DNA from: Loktanella sp. DSM 29012
GTDB taxonomy: Bacteria > Pseudomonadota > Alphaproteobacteria > Rhodobacterales > Rhodobacteraceae
NCBI RefSeq assembly: GCF_900110705.1
Contig: NZ_FOEJ01000001.1
Location: forward strand, 871,707-935,706
DNA: 64,000 nucleotides
Direction: 5' to 3'
In this document: positions 28,015 through 37,319 of the stretch, piece by piece
Layout of the letters: each line of letters begins with the position of its first letter
Numbering within the stretch: the stretch's first letter is position 1
Notes under the pieces: generated by a model
The model's input: only the letters and a program-made list of their open reading frames with translations
Told to the model about the DNA's origin: nothing
Databases searched by the model: none
Position numbers and translations under genes: made by a program

Positions 28015-29034
28015 ATGGAAAACCCCGACCCACTCGTCCGGCCAGAGCCGCTGCCCGAAGACGGCGACCGCGCGCTGCGCCCGCAGACGCTGGATGCCTT
28101 TATCGGTCAGGCCGAGGCGCGGTCGAACCTGAAGGTATTCATCGAAAGCGCGCGGATGCGTGGCGAGGCGATGGACCATGTGCTGTTTCACGGCCCGCCG
28201 GGGCTGGGCAAGACAACGCTGGCGCAGATCATGGCACGCGAACTGGGCGTGGGGTTTCGCATGACCTCTGGCCCGGTGCTGGCCAAGGCCGGTGATCTGG
28301 CGGCGATCCTGACGAACCTCGAACCCAAGGACGTGCTGTTCATCGATGAAATTCACCGACTGAACCCGGCGGTAGAAGAGGTGCTTTATCCTGCGCTGGA
28401 GGATTTCGCGCTGGATCTGGTGATCGGCGAGGGGCCTGCCGCGCGGACGGTGCGGATCGATCTGCAACCCTTCACGCTGGTGGGGGCCACGACCCGGATG
28501 GGCTTGCTGACGACCCCGCTGCGCGACCGGTTCGGCATTCCGGTGCGGTTGGAATTCTATTCAGTGGCGGAGTTGGACGAGATCGTGACCCGCGGCGCGC
28601 GCCTGATGGGCGCGCCTGCCACGCCGGATGGCGCACGCGAGATTGCGCGCCGTGCGCGTGGCACGCCCCGGATCGCGGGACGGCTGCTGCGCCGGGTTGT
28701 GGATTTTGCGCTGGTCGAAGGCGATGGGACCGTGGAAAAGGGGATCGCGGATCGTGCGCTGACCCGCATGGGGGTCGATGATCTGGGACTGGACAACGCC
28801 GACCGTCGTTACCTGCGGTTGATCGCGGAAAGCTATGGCGGCGGGCCGGTGGGTGTAGAGACACTATCGGCGGCCCTGTCGGAAAGCCGCGACAGCCTGG
28901 AGGATGTGATCGAACCCTACCTGTTGCAGCAGGGACTGATCCAGCGCACCCCGCGCGGGCGGATGCTGGCGCAGGCGGCATGGCGGCACCTTGGTCTGGA
29001 CGTGCCCAGGGGGCAGGTGGATTTGTTCGGTTGA
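28015..29034 (+). CDS. ruvB: Holliday junction branch migration ATPase RuvB
   Basis: Hexameric AAA+ motor of branch migration. The 339-residue protein has [15 protein letters not shown] near the start, Walker A in [13 protein letters not shown], Walker B/DEIH in [11 protein letters not shown], sensor I in [12 protein letters not shown] and arginine finger region PLRDRFG, then the winged-helix C-terminal domain ending with [17 protein letters not shown]. The ATG at 28015 is nine bases behind ruvA. Confidence 0.97.
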   Translation: MENPDPLVRPEPLPEDGDRALRPQTLDAFIGQAEARSNLKVFIESARMRGEAMDHVLFHGPPGLGKTTLAQIMARELGVGFRMTSGPVLAKAGDLAAILTNLEPKDVLFIDEIHRLNPAVEEVLYPALEDFALDLVIGEGPAARTVRIDLQPFTLVGATTRMGLLTTPLRDRFGIPVRLEFYSVAELDEIVTRGARLMGAPATPDGAREIARRARGTPRIAGRLLRRVVDFALVEGDGTVEKGIADRALTRMGVDDLGLDNADRRYLRLIAESYGGGPVGVETLSAALSESRDSLEDVIEPYLLQQGLIQRTPRGRMLAQAAWRHLGLDVPRGQVDLFG

Positions 29035-29043
29035 AAAGGTGGG

Positions 29044-29075
29044 CGCCTCCGGCGGGAGTATTTTGGGCAAGATGA
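29044..29075 (+). repeat. Short Rhodobacteraceae-type intergenic repeat, variant form
   Basis: GCCTCCGGCGGGAGTATTTTGGGCAAGATGA, a GC dyad (CCTCC..GGCGGGAG) joined to a TATTTT and purine-rich tail. It resembles in layout the repeats at 9973 and 13116 and lies between ruvB and the next gene. Confidence 0.5.
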
Positions 29076-29088
29076 TACGAGGCGTGCG

Positions 29089-29706
29089 ATGAACGATCTG
29101 GCTGGTTATTTTACGCGCAGCGACGGGACCTATCTGTGCGCGCGCTGGGGGCGACCCATCGTGCCGGTTGTGTTCGGTGTCGATGACGCCACGCTGTCGG
29201 TGTTCAAGGGAGCGATCGAGGCGATCGTGGCATTGGCCGGTCACAAGATGGCGGAGACGGACGGCGAGCTGGGCGCGAACCTGATGGTGTTTTTCTGCCG
29301 CGACTGGCACGAACTGTCGGACGTCCCGCATCTGGACCGTCTGGTGCCGGAGCTGGACGCGCTGGTTGCGCGGTTGCAGGCAGCTCAGGCCAATCAATAC
29401 CGGATTTTCCGGTTTGATCCCGACGGCGCGGTCAAGGCGGCCTTTGTTTTCCTGCGGATGGACCAGCATCTGGAGGCGGTGCCAGCGGATACGCTGGCGC
29501 TGAGCCAGGCGGTGCAGACGATCCTGTTGTGGTCGGACACCGCATTCATGGATGCGTCGCCCTTGGCCATTCTGGACGGTGCGGCGGTGGTCCGACCCGA
29601 GGTGGCGCAGGTGATCCGGGCGGCCTATGATCCGGTGATGCCCGTGGTGGCCCATGATCCGGCCCATGCGCTGCGGTTGGCGGCACGCGTGGGAAAGATG
29701 CAATGA
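29089..29706 (+). CDS. Conserved hypothetical protein between ruvB and ybgC
   Basis: A 205-residue soluble protein with no signal peptide or membrane helix. It begins MNDLAGYFTRSDGTYLCARWGRPIVPVVFG and ends in HALRLAARVGKMQ; a mixed alpha/beta composition is apparent but I recognise no catalytic motif. Its stop overlaps the ybgC start by four bases (ATGA), so it is co-translated with the thioesterase and presumably belongs to the same envelope-related operon. I recall similar proteins in this position in Rhodobacteraceae; no function is known to me. Confidence 0.8.
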   Translation: MNDLAGYFTRSDGTYLCARWGRPIVPVVFGVDDATLSVFKGAIEAIVALAGHKMAETDGELGANLMVFFCRDWHELSDVPHLDRLVPELDALVARLQAAQANQYRIFRFDPDGAVKAAFVFLRMDQHLEAVPADTLALSQAVQTILLWSDTAFMDASPLAILDGAAVVRPEVAQVIRAAYDPVMPVVAHDPAHALRLAARVGKMQ

Positions 29707-30098
29707 CCCATCAGTTACCTGTCCGCGTCTATTACGAAGACACCGATATGGGCGGCATCGTCTATTACGCCAATTACCTCAAATACATCGAGCGTGCGCG
29801 GTCCGAGATGGTCGAGGATTTGGGCATGAACCAGATCGCGATGCGCGATGCGGGGATCGTGTTCGTGGTCACCCGCGTGGTGGCGGATTACGTCAGCCCG
29901 GCGCGGCTTGATGATCGTCTGACGGTGGTGACGACGCATCATGCGCAAAGCCCGGTCCGCTGGGTGTTCGATCAAGAGGTGCGGCGCGGCGACGATCTGT
30001 TGTTTCGCGCCGAGGTCACGGCGGTCTGCATGACGCTGGACGGCAAACCGACCCGGTTGCCAAAGGCGTTGCGTGGTCAGGTCTCGGCCAAGCGGTGA
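29703..30098 (+). CDS. ybgC: Tol-Pal-associated acyl-CoA thioesterase YbgC
   Basis: Hot-dog thioesterase of the 4-hydroxybenzoyl-CoA type, 131 residues. The diagnostic motif is VYYEDTDMGGIVYYANYLKYIERARSEM (residues 8-35, only key parts: catalytic Asp in ED-TDMGGIVY-YANY). It acts on acyl-CoA or acyl-ACP thioesters, probably in phospholipid metabolism, and in most proteobacteria is the first gene of ybgC-tolQRAB-pal. Here the next gene is convergent and tolQ does not follow, so the operon ends with ybgC. Confidence 0.93.
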   Translation: MTHQLPVRVYYEDTDMGGIVYYANYLKYIERARSEMVEDLGMNQIAMRDAGIVFVVTRVVADYVSPARLDDRLTVVTTHHAQSPVRWVFDQEVRRGDDLLFRAEVTAVCMTLDGKPTRLPKALRGQVSAKR

Positions 30099-30754
30099 CT
30101 GCGGTCGTAGCCGCGTCGAAACAGAACCGCGGCCAGTGGCAGGGTCCAGAGATACGTGCCGCCGAATGCGATTTTTTCAAAGATCCCGTCGATACTGTCG
30201 GGGGTCAGTTTGAACAGCGCTGCAAAGACGAACCAGACGACCCCGGCCGCGACGAAAGACCACCGCAGGCCGCGATGCAGCTCACCTATGGCTGTCGCCA
30301 TGAACAGCGGCCCCACCAGAAAGAGGGGGGCCAGTATGAAGCTGAGCTGGGTGTGCACGGCCATGCCGTCACCCTCGGCGGTGCGGCCAAAGGCATCCCA
30401 CAACCCCAGCATGACCACGACCAGTGCTGCCAGTGACAGGGCCAGGATGCCCAGTGACCAACCGGTCCGCCCCAGGTGGGCGTGGGCCGCACCGATAGCC
30501 AGCGCCATCAGGCCCGCTGCGGCAGCATAGAACCCGAAATCCATGATGAAGCGGTCTGGCCCGCGCGCGAGATCGGAAATGGAATCGGCGATGAAATCGT
30601 GATTACCAGCCGCGATGTCCGCCCAGACGATGGTGAAGAGTGGGACGATGCTGCCGATGAGGCCGACAAATCCGCAGACCATCAGCAGTTCGGGGCGTTC
30701 ACGGGCGACGATCTGCCCGCTGGCGTCGTGGTCGCCGTCAGTCCGGTCCATCAT
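30077..30754 (-). CDS. DUF998-type integral membrane protein
   Basis: A 225-residue protein with six predicted helices. The first extracytoplasmic loop carries DSISDLARGPDRFIMD, the S-x-S/DL-A-G-like signature of DUF998, and the last loop has LTPDSIDGIFEKIAFGG. It converges on ybgC and overlaps its last 22 bases. Function unknown. The start at 30754 begins with a polar 20-residue leader; an internal methionine at residue 25 (MVCGFVG) would be too close to the first helix, so the longer start is kept. Confidence 0.72.
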   Translation of the reverse strand: MMDRTDGDHDASGQIVARERPELLMVCGFVGLIGSIVPLFTIVWADIAAGNHDFIADSISDLARGPDRFIMDFGFYAAAAGLMALAIGAAHAHLGRTGWSLGILALSLAALVVVMLGLWDAFGRTAEGDGMAVHTQLSFILAPLFLVGPLFMATAIGELHRGLRWSFVAAGVVWFVFAALFKLTPDSIDGIFEKIAFGGTYLWTLPLAAVLFRRGYDRSHRLAET

Positions 30755-30820
30755 CGCTGTATCCCCCTTGCGGGGATAACGGTCGCGTGAGGCAATGGTT
30801 CCCGAGACGCACGTGAATTG

Positions 30821-30844
30821 CCCCGCCGGATGATGCCGGCGGGG
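30821..30844 (-). terminator. Terminator hairpin of icd
   Basis: CCCCGCCGG-ATGATG-CCGGCGGGG, a nine-pair perfect stem ten bases behind the icd stop. The tail is only weakly T-rich on that strand. Confidence 0.65.
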
Positions 30845-30853
30845 CCTGTAGTA

Positions 30854-33061
30854 TCAGCCGATGATCGCGTTCAGCGCCGCAGAGGGACGCATGACGGCCG
30901 CCGTCTTGGCCGGATCTGTGTGGTAATAGCCGCCGATGTCGGCGGGCTGACCTTGGGCTGCGGCCAGATCTGCGGTGATCTGTGCCTCGGCATCAGACAG
31001 TGCCTGCGCGATAGGGGCGAAGGTGGCTGCCAGTTCCACGTCGTCGGTCTGTGCTGCAAGCGCCTGCGCCCAATACAGCGCAAAGTAATAGTGGCTGTCG
31101 CGGTTGTCGGGCTGACCGACCTTGCGGCCCGGCGATTTGTCGTGGTCCAGAATGCCCTGGGTTGCGGCATCGACGGCACGGCCCAGCACCATGGCCTTGG
31201 GGTTGTTCTTGACCTGTGCCAGGAATTTCAGGCTTTCGCCAAGGGCGCAGAATTCACCCAGGCTGTCCCAGCGCAGGTGGTTTTCCTCGACCAGTTGCTG
31301 GACGTGTTTGGGTGCGGAACCACCGGCGCCAGTTTCAAACAGGCCGCCGCCCTGCATCAGTTTGACGATGGACAGCATCTTGGCCGAGGTGCCCAGCTCC
31401 AGGATTGGGAACAGGTCGGTCAGGTAGTCGCGCAGCACGTTGCCGGTGATGGCGATGGAGTTTTCACCCTTGCGGATGGTGTCGAAGGATAGCGCCGTCG
31501 CCTCGCGCGGGGCGAGGATCTGGAATTTGTCGGCGACACCGGCCTTGTCCAGCAGGGGACGGACGTATTTCAGCAGTTCGGCGTCGTGGGCACGGTCCTC
31601 GTCCAGCCAGAACACGGCCTGACAGTTTTCCAGCGCCTGACGGTCGATGGCCAGCTGGACCCAGTCCTCGATCGGGGCCTGCCGGGTCGAGGCGGACCGC
31701 CAGATGTCCCCTGCTTCGACCTCGTGTTCGTGCAGGATATCGCCGTTGTCCAGCACCATGCGGACGGTGCCGTCGGCGGGGATTTCGAACGTTGTGGGGT
31801 GGCTGCCGTATTCCTCGGCCTTTTGCGCCATCAGGCCGACGTTCTGCACGGTGCCTGCGGTAGCAGGGTCCAGCGCGCCATTGGCGATGCAGTTTTTCAC
31901 GGCCTCGTCATAGACCGCGGCATAAGAGCTGTCGGGGATCACGCAGTTGGTGTCGGCCTCTTGGCCGTCGGGGCCCCAGCCCTTGCCGCCCGCACGGATC
32001 AGCGCGGGCATGGAGGCGTCGATGATGACGTCGGACGGCACATGCAGGTTGGTGATGCCCTTGTCGGAATTCACCATGTACATCGGCGGCTGGTCGGCCA
32101 TGACCGCGTCGATGGCGGCCTGGATTTCAGCGCCCTTGGGCGAGGCTGCGATCGTGGACAGAACACCGCCCAGACCGGAATTCGGGTTTACACCCATTGC
32201 CGCAAGGTCATCCGCGTATGTGTCGAAGACAGGTTTCAGGAACGCCTTGACCGCGTGGCCGAAAATGATCGGGTCGGACACCTTCATCATGGTGGCCTTG
32301 AGGTGGATGGAGAACAGCGTGCCGGCGTCCTTGGTCGCGGCGATCTGGTCCAGCAGGAATGCGCCCAGCGCCTTCGCCGACATGAATGTCGCGTCGACGA
32401 CGGTGCCAGCGGGGTAGCTGACTGCGTCCTTGAGGACCGTCACTGTGCCGTCCAAGGCGACGTGTTCGATCCGGGCGGTGGCGGCCTGCGCCAGCGTCGC
32501 GGATTTTTCGTTGGACCGGAAATCGTTGGCGTCCATCGTGGACACGGTGGTTTTGCTGTCGGCGGACCATGCGCCCATGCGGTGCGGGTTGGCCTGCGCA
32601 TAGTTCTTCACGGCGACAGCAGCGCGGCGGTCAGAGTTGCCTTCGCGCAGGACCGGGTTCACGGCAGAACCCTTGATCGTGTCGTATTTTGCGCGGATCG
32701 CCTTTTCGGCGTCGTTGGCGGGGGATTCCGGGTAGTCGGGCAGCGCATAACCTTGCGCCTGCAATTCTTTGACGGCGGCGACCAACTGCGGGACAGAGGC
32801 CGACACGTTGGGCAGTTTGATGACATTGGCACCCGGCGTTTTCACCAGCTCGCCCAGAAAGGCCAGATCGTCGGACTGACGCTGGGCCTCGGTCAGGTGT
32901 TCGGGGAATGTCGCGATGATGCGCCCGGCCAGCGAGATATCGCGCGTGCCGACGGTGACGCCTGCCTCTGCCGCGAACCGCTGGATGATCGGCAAAAAGG
33001 ATGCCGAGGCCAGCTCTGGGGCTTCGTCGACCTTGGTGTAAACGATATCGGGGTTGTCCAT
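30854..33061 (-). CDS. icd: Monomeric NADP-dependent isocitrate dehydrogenase
   Basis: TCA-cycle enzyme converting isocitrate to 2-oxoglutarate and CO2 with NADP. The 735-residue length and sequence identify the monomeric type (IDH-II), unrelated in size to the dimeric form: [23 protein letters not shown] N-terminus, [44 protein letters not shown], and the C-terminal [18 protein letters not shown]. The ATG at 33061 precedes [17 protein letters not shown]; the open frame continues to 33253 but without conservation. No acquisition signal; composition is like its neighbours. Confidence 0.96.
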   Translation of the reverse strand: MDNPDIVYTKVDEAPELASASFLPIIQRFAAEAGVTVGTRDISLAGRIIATFPEHLTEAQRQSDDLAFLGELVKTPGANVIKLPNVSASVPQLVAAVKELQAQGYALPDYPESPANDAEKAIRAKYDTIKGSAVNPVLREGNSDRRAAVAVKNYAQANPHRMGAWSADSKTTVSTMDANDFRSNEKSATLAQAATARIEHVALDGTVTVLKDAVSYPAGTVVDATFMSAKALGAFLLDQIAATKDAGTLFSIHLKATMMKVSDPIIFGHAVKAFLKPVFDTYADDLAAMGVNPNSGLGGVLSTIAASPKGAEIQAAIDAVMADQPPMYMVNSDKGITNLHVPSDVIIDASMPALIRAGGKGWGPDGQEADTNCVIPDSSYAAVYDEAVKNCIANGALDPATAGTVQNVGLMAQKAEEYGSHPTTFEIPADGTVRMVLDNGDILHEHEVEAGDIWRSASTRQAPIEDWVQLAIDRQALENCQAVFWLDEDRAHDAELLKYVRPLLDKAGVADKFQILAPREATALSFDTIRKGENSIAITGNVLRDYLTDLFPILELGTSAKMLSIVKLMQGGGLFETGAGGSAPKHVQQLVEENHLRWDSLGEFCALGESLKFLAQVKNNPKAMVLGRAVDAATQGILDHDKSPGRKVGQPDNRDSHYYFALYWAQALAAQTDDVELAATFAPIAQALSDAEAQITADLAAAQGQPADIGGYYHTDPAKTAAVMRPSAALNAIIG

Positions 33062-33244
33062 CGGGATCTTCCTTGCTGTTCTGCGTTGAGATTGCTTTAT
33101 CCAACGCGGGCAGGCCGGTCCACCCAAACACGCGGGCCAATCGTGGCAGAGCCCTGTTGTTCCGCTTTCGTTCCTGATGTATGCGGTTGATGTTGGATAT
33201 GGCCGGGACCGCTGCCATATTGGGTACAAGAGCCCGGAGGAACG

Positions 33245-34387
33245 ATGCAGCACAGCTATTACGATTTCTTTGCCGGTGGCGGCATGGCGGGATTCGGGTT
33301 GGGGTCAGACTGGCGCTGCCTGTTCGCCAATGACATCGACGCGAAAAAGGCTGCGAGCTATCGTGCCAACCAAGCGGAGGACGCGCTGTTGCTGCGTGAT
33401 GTGGCACAGGTGACGCTGGACGATTTGCCGGGGTCTGCGGATTTGGTCTGGGCGTCCTTTCCCTGTCAGGATCTGTCGCTGGCTGGCAATGGTGCGGGAC
33501 TGGCGGGGAAACGCAGCGGGATGTTCCGGCCGTTCTGGCAGTTGATGCGCGATCTGCACGCGGACGGACGCGCGCCAAAGATGATCGCGCTGGAAAACGT
33601 TTATGGTGCGATTACCAGCAACGGCGGGCGTGATTTCGCAACGCTGGCGGCGGCGTTTTCGGAGCTGGGTTACAGATTTGGCGCGGTCGTCGTGGATGCG
33701 GTGCATTTTTTACCGCAGTCCCGGCCCCGGTTTTTCATGGTGGGTGTGCGCGGTGATCTGACGATCCCCGATGCATTGGTCGCTGACGGGCCAAGCACGC
33801 TGTGGCACCCGCCCGCGTTGGTCGAGGGGTGTCGTCTGCTGTCGCAGACGGCCGCCGGGCGCTGGCAATGGTGGAACCTGCCGACGCCGCCCGCGCGCAC
33901 CATCGCCCTGTCGGACCTGATCGATGACCAGCCGACCGGCGTGGATTGGCACAGTGCTGCCGAAACGCAGAAACTGTTGGGCATGATGACCGACCACAAC
34001 CGGGCCAAGGTCACGGCGGCGCAGGCGACGGGCGAACGGATCGTCGGCACGATCTACCGGCGCACGCGTGCTGATGCAGATGGCGTGAAACGTCAGCGGG
34101 CAGAGGTGCGGTTCGACCAGATTGCAGGGTGTCTGCGCACCCCCGCAGGGGGGTCCAGCCGTCAGACCATCATGCTGGTGCAGGGTGCGCACGTCTGGTC
34201 GCGCCTGTTGTCCAGCCGCGAGGCTGCGGCACTGATGGGGTTGCCTGCGGATTACATCCTGCCCGTACGTTACAACGATGCCTATCGGCTAGCGGGTGAC
34301 GGCGTGGCCGTGCCCGTGGTCCGTCATCTGGCGCAGTCGCTGTTCACACCGGTCCTGCGGGCGAACCGGTTGGCGCTGGTGGCGTGA
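33245..34387 (+). CDS. DNA (cytosine-5-)-methyltransferase
   Basis: C5-cytosine methyltransferase of 380 residues. Motif I is [14 protein letters not shown] (residues 7-20), motif [14 protein letters not shown] with nucleophile Cys74, motif VI ENVYG with Glu117, motif VIII QSRPRFF (158-164), and motifs IX-X near the end ([30 protein letters not shown]). The region between VIII and IX, residues 170-290, is the target-recognition domain. Its stop overlaps the next gene, a GIY-YIG nuclease, so the pair is probably a restriction-modification unit, with this enzyme as protector. AGGAACG precedes the ATG. Target sequence is unknown. Confidence 0.93.
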   Translation: MQHSYYDFFAGGGMAGFGLGSDWRCLFANDIDAKKAASYRANQAEDALLLRDVAQVTLDDLPGSADLVWASFPCQDLSLAGNGAGLAGKRSGMFRPFWQLMRDLHADGRAPKMIALENVYGAITSNGGRDFATLAAAFSELGYRFGAVVVDAVHFLPQSRPRFFMVGVRGDLTIPDALVADGPSTLWHPPALVEGCRLLSQTAAGRWQWWNLPTPPARTIALSDLIDDQPTGVDWHSAAETQKLLGMMTDHNRAKVTAAQATGERIVGTIYRRTRADADGVKRQRAEVRFDQIAGCLRTPAGGSSRQTIMLVQGAHVWSRLLSSREAAALMGLPADYILPVRYNDAYRLAGDGVAVPVVRHLAQSLFTPVLRANRLALVA

Positions 34388-35121
34388 GCCTGTTCGACGG
34401 CGTCATGATGGGGCGCAACCCCGATGACACCAACTATCCCCCTTTTGAAACAGAAGATCTGCGCAAGAACCTTGCCACTTTTCTGTCGCAGGGATTTCAG
34501 GACCCGGTGACCGATCGGTTGCGGTCGATCGGCAGCTTCAAGTGGGGGGTTTATGCATTTTACGACTATGACGGTGAACCGATCTATGTGGGTCAGACCA
34601 AGGAAAAGGTCAGCACCCGCATCCGCCGTCATCTGACCAATCAGCGCACCGATGCGGTTGCGATGTCGGTGCTGGACCCGTTCGAGGTTTATTCAGTCGA
34701 GGTCTGGCCATTACCGCAGTTCCAGAAAACCGGGGCAGGGGACAGTGCGGCGCGGGCGCATCTGGATGCACTTGAAAACCTTGTCTACCAGCAGGCCATC
34801 ACAGAGAGCGTCTTTGGCGCGGTTCTCAATGAAAAGGACCCGCCGCAGCCCAGTGTCGCCGTGACCAAACCTGCGTCATTCCGCGGCGTGCTTGTCTCTG
34901 ATGCCGTGCACCGCATCCGGTCGCACCCTGATTTTCGTATCGCGCGCCGCGCCCTGATCCTGTCGCGGTTGGCGCAGGTCATTTCCGAACGCAAGGTGCA
35001 GGGCGGTCTGCGTCGTGTTCTGCTGACGCAGGCGAAACGGCTGCAATGGTTGGCGGACCGCCGCTATGGCGCATTGGGTGGTGCCGAGAGCGTCCTGTCA
35101 GGTGAAGACGACGACGATTGA
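34384..35121 (+). CDS. GIY-YIG nuclease domain protein, candidate restriction endonuclease
   Basis: A 245-residue protein. The GIY-YIG core is at residues 54-85: WGVYAFYDYDGEPIYVGQT supplies the two tyrosines (Tyr57, Tyr68), and STRIRRHL supplies the catalytic arginine (Arg79 or neighbours). The metal-binding glutamate is probably Glu131 in DALENLVY, and Asn149 in AVLNEKDPP is at the conserved asparagine site. The layout resembles Eco29kI-type restriction enzymes more than homing endonucleases or UvrC. It starts at a GTG overlapping the methyltransferase stop by four bases. The last 80 residues (basic, helical, then an acidic EDDDD tail) are not recognised. Confidence 0.78.
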   Translation: MSLFDGVMMGRNPDDTNYPPFETEDLRKNLATFLSQGFQDPVTDRLRSIGSFKWGVYAFYDYDGEPIYVGQTKEKVSTRIRRHLTNQRTDAVAMSVLDPFEVYSVEVWPLPQFQKTGAGDSAARAHLDALENLVYQQAITESVFGAVLNEKDPPQPSVAVTKPASFRGVLVSDAVHRIRSHPDFRIARRALILSRLAQVISERKVQGGLRRVLLTQAKRLQWLADRRYGALGGAESVLSGEDDDD

Positions 35122-35335
35122 CCGGATGATCCGCGCGTCGCAGCGCGTTTGAGACACCCCGTTTGGGGCCGCCAGGACGGCTTTTTCGTCCGGGCCAGAA
35201 GTATTGCACCTCTGGTGCACGTGTTTCCGATAGATGCAGCCACGTTATTTGTGCATCCATGCGGCACGTCGGACTGCGGTCACGCCGATGATACATGGAC
35301 CGCCTAGGTCGGCAGGCGCTGGCAAAGGAGTCCTT

Positions 35336-36550
35336 GTGCGTAGAAAATTCGGGGCAGATCAGGGTGGGCCGGGGCACCTGCAGGGAAACCCCAGAGAGGT
35401 CTTTGCCACATTTCTGAAGCTGGGCCTGACGTCGTTTGGCGGGCCAATCGCGCATCTTGGCTATTTTCGCGAAGAACTGGTGATCCGGCGAAAGTGGTTG
35501 TCGGACAGTGCCTATGCTGAACTGGTCGCCTTGTGTCAGTTTTTGCCCGGTCCGGCCTCGTCGCAGGTGGGGTTTGCTATCGGTTTGCTGCGCGCGGGAT
35601 GGCTGGGCGCGCTGGCCGCTTTTGCCGCGTTTACCTTGCCTTCGGCGGTGGTCCTGTTCGGTTTTGCCATGACCGCAACGCGGATTTCGGGTCCGATCGG
35701 AACAGGGGTCCTGCATGGGCTGAAGATCGTCGCGGTGGCCATCGTGGCACAGGCGGTCTGGGGGATGGCGCGGAACCTCTGCCCTGACCGCGAACGCGCG
35801 GGGATTGCGGTCTTGGCGGTTGTGATTCTGAACATTTTGCCGGGCACGCCGGGGATGATGAGCGCGATCACCGTGGGGGCGCTACTTGGCCTTGCGTTGG
35901 GGCGGGGCATCGGCGCGTCTATTGGCAGTGACGTGATCGGGCCGGTGTCGCGCGGTGTCGCGGGCCTCGCGTTGTTCACCTTCGTGGCGCTGCTGGTTTG
36001 CTTGCCGCTGGTTGCGGGGCTGGGGCAGGGGCTGGCGATCCTGGACAGTTTTTATCGCGCTGGGGCGCTGGTCTTTGGCGGTGGGCATGTGGTGCTCCCG
36101 TTGTTGGAAGCTGAGGTGGTGCAACCGGGATGGGTGACGCCTGACGCTTTTCTTGCGGGCTATGGTGCGGCGCAGGCGGTGCCAGGGCCGCTGTTCACGG
36201 TCGCAACCTACCTGGGAGGGGCTGCACATGGGTTGGCAGGGGCTGTCATCGCGATCTTTGCAATATTCCTACCGGGATTTCTGGTTCTGATCGGTGTTCT
36301 GCCGTTCTGGGACCGCTTTCGGTCCATGGCCCGGGTCCAGTCGCTGATGCAGGGCGCGAATGCTGCTGTCGTCGGTATTCTGGGTGCGGCGCTTTATTCC
36401 CCGGTCTTTACCAACGCGATCAGCGATCTGTCAGATTTTGCGCTGGCGCTCGTTTGTTTTGTGTTGCTGACAGCCTGGAAAGTACCGCCCTGGGGTGTCG
36501 TGATCGTTGCAGCACTTGGCGGGGCCGGTCTGATGCTGGTTCGTGGCTAG
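35336..36550 (+). CDS. chrA: Chromate transporter (ChrA family)
   Basis: A 404-residue, about ten- to twelve-helix protein of the CHR superfamily, which exports chromate or, more generally, moves oxyanions with protons. Both homologous halves are present: FATFLKLGLTSFGGPIAHLGYFREE and LCQFLPGPASSQVGFAIG in the first, FYRAGALVFGGGHVVLPLLEAEVV and GYGAAQAVPGPLFTVATYLG in the second. The GTG at 35336 is chosen because AAAGGAG lies six bases ahead; a longer reading from 35234 lacks both a site and similarity. It is a single gene with no ChrB or ChrF next to it. Confidence 0.9.
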   Translation: MRRKFGADQGGPGHLQGNPREVFATFLKLGLTSFGGPIAHLGYFREELVIRRKWLSDSAYAELVALCQFLPGPASSQVGFAIGLLRAGWLGALAAFAAFTLPSAVVLFGFAMTATRISGPIGTGVLHGLKIVAVAIVAQAVWGMARNLCPDRERAGIAVLAVVILNILPGTPGMMSAITVGALLGLALGRGIGASIGSDVIGPVSRGVAGLALFTFVALLVCLPLVAGLGQGLAILDSFYRAGALVFGGGHVVLPLLEAEVVQPGWVTPDAFLAGYGAAQAVPGPLFTVATYLGGAAHGLAGAVIAIFAIFLPGFLVLIGVLPFWDRFRSMARVQSLMQGANAAVVGILGAALYSPVFTNAISDLSDFALALVCFVLLTAWKVPPWGVVIVAALGGAGLMLVRG

Positions 36551-36752
36551 CGGTGTGTTTGTCTGATCCGCCCGCTGGAACGACACATGCGGGGCCGCGT
36601 GAATGTCGCGCACTGCATTCATTGCAAGCAGCCTGTCGCATCTGTGATCCGCCAAACCGGTTCGGCTGACTTGTGCTGGCCCCGCATGCATCCGATAGTC
36701 CCCCGAATACCGGCAGAACAGCCCCGGGCGCGCGACAGGACGAGGACAGGAA

Positions 36753-37319
36753 TTGAGTAAGACGTTGAAGATCGTCGTTTCGGGCTGCATCGCCATGGTC
36801 GCGCTACTGGCCGTCGTGTTCGTCGCGCGACCCGACGGCACAAGCGGGCAGGCCTATGCGGCACCGGGGACCGGCGCGGTATCGGCGGATGAATTCCGCC
36901 AGGTTTCATTTCAGATTGTCCCGGAAATCCTCGCGGTCGTTTACCGCGCCTTTGCGGAAACGGATGAATCGCAGATCTACGACAGCCTGTCAGAGGTATC
37001 CGCGCGTGACGCGCTTGAAACGCTTTACCTTGAACGGGTGGGTGCGATGGCCGGCGGCGGTCTGGAGGCCGCGGACCAGGAATTGCACGCGATGGAACTC
37101 GAAGGTCTGACATCGCGTCAGGACGGCGAGGCATTCGACATGAACGTCACATGGCGGGTCGTCGGCACGGTCGGACATGCCACCCACCTGCATGTGCGTG
37201 GCAACACCTATTCCGCCAATCTGATGATCGAGCCGGTGGACGGCGCCTGGCGCATGACCAGTTTTGAGCTGACCGACGTGGATCGCACCGATGCCGGTGA
37301 AATGGTGGCTGCGGAATGA
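36753..37319 (+). CDS. Membrane-anchored or exported protein of a metal-related ABC operon
   Basis: A 188-residue protein beginning MSKTLKIVVSGCIAMVALLAVVF, a single N-terminal helix (anchor or uncleaved signal), then a periplasmic domain of about 150 residues. That domain is alpha-helical first (QIVPEILAVVYRAFAETDESQIYDSL) and ends in a beta-rich part with TVGHATHLHVRGNTYSA, where His residues (GHATHLH) could bind metal. Translation starts at a TTG at 36753 behind GAGGACAGG. The stop overlaps the ABC ATPase start as ATGA, so it is the first gene of the six-gene operon. I recognise no named family; I recall similar proteins beside MacB-type permeases in related genomes. Confidence 0.72.
   Translation: MSKTLKIVVSGCIAMVALLAVVFVARPDGTSGQAYAAPGTGAVSADEFRQVSFQIVPEILAVVYRAFAETDESQIYDSLSEVSARDALETLYLERVGAMAGGGLEAADQELHAMELEGLTSRQDGEAFDMNVTWRVVGTVGHATHLHVRGNTYSANLMIEPVDGAWRMTSFELTDVDRTDAGEMVAAE

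Noticed and set aside
31586..33190. A 534-codon plus-strand frame opposite icd
   Set aside because: Antisense shadow; Arg/His/Val-rich composition without motifs, opposite a fully conserved enzyme.
36614..36626. A TGCATTCATTGCA near-palindrome ahead of the metal operon as a metal-regulator operator
   Set aside because: Only four outer bases on each side pair, and it does not look like a Zur, Fur or NikR box; too weak to call.
36551..36752. A Zur box upstream of the metal operon
   Set aside because: I looked for an AT-rich TGTTATAN-type palindrome and saw none in these 202 GC-rich bases.
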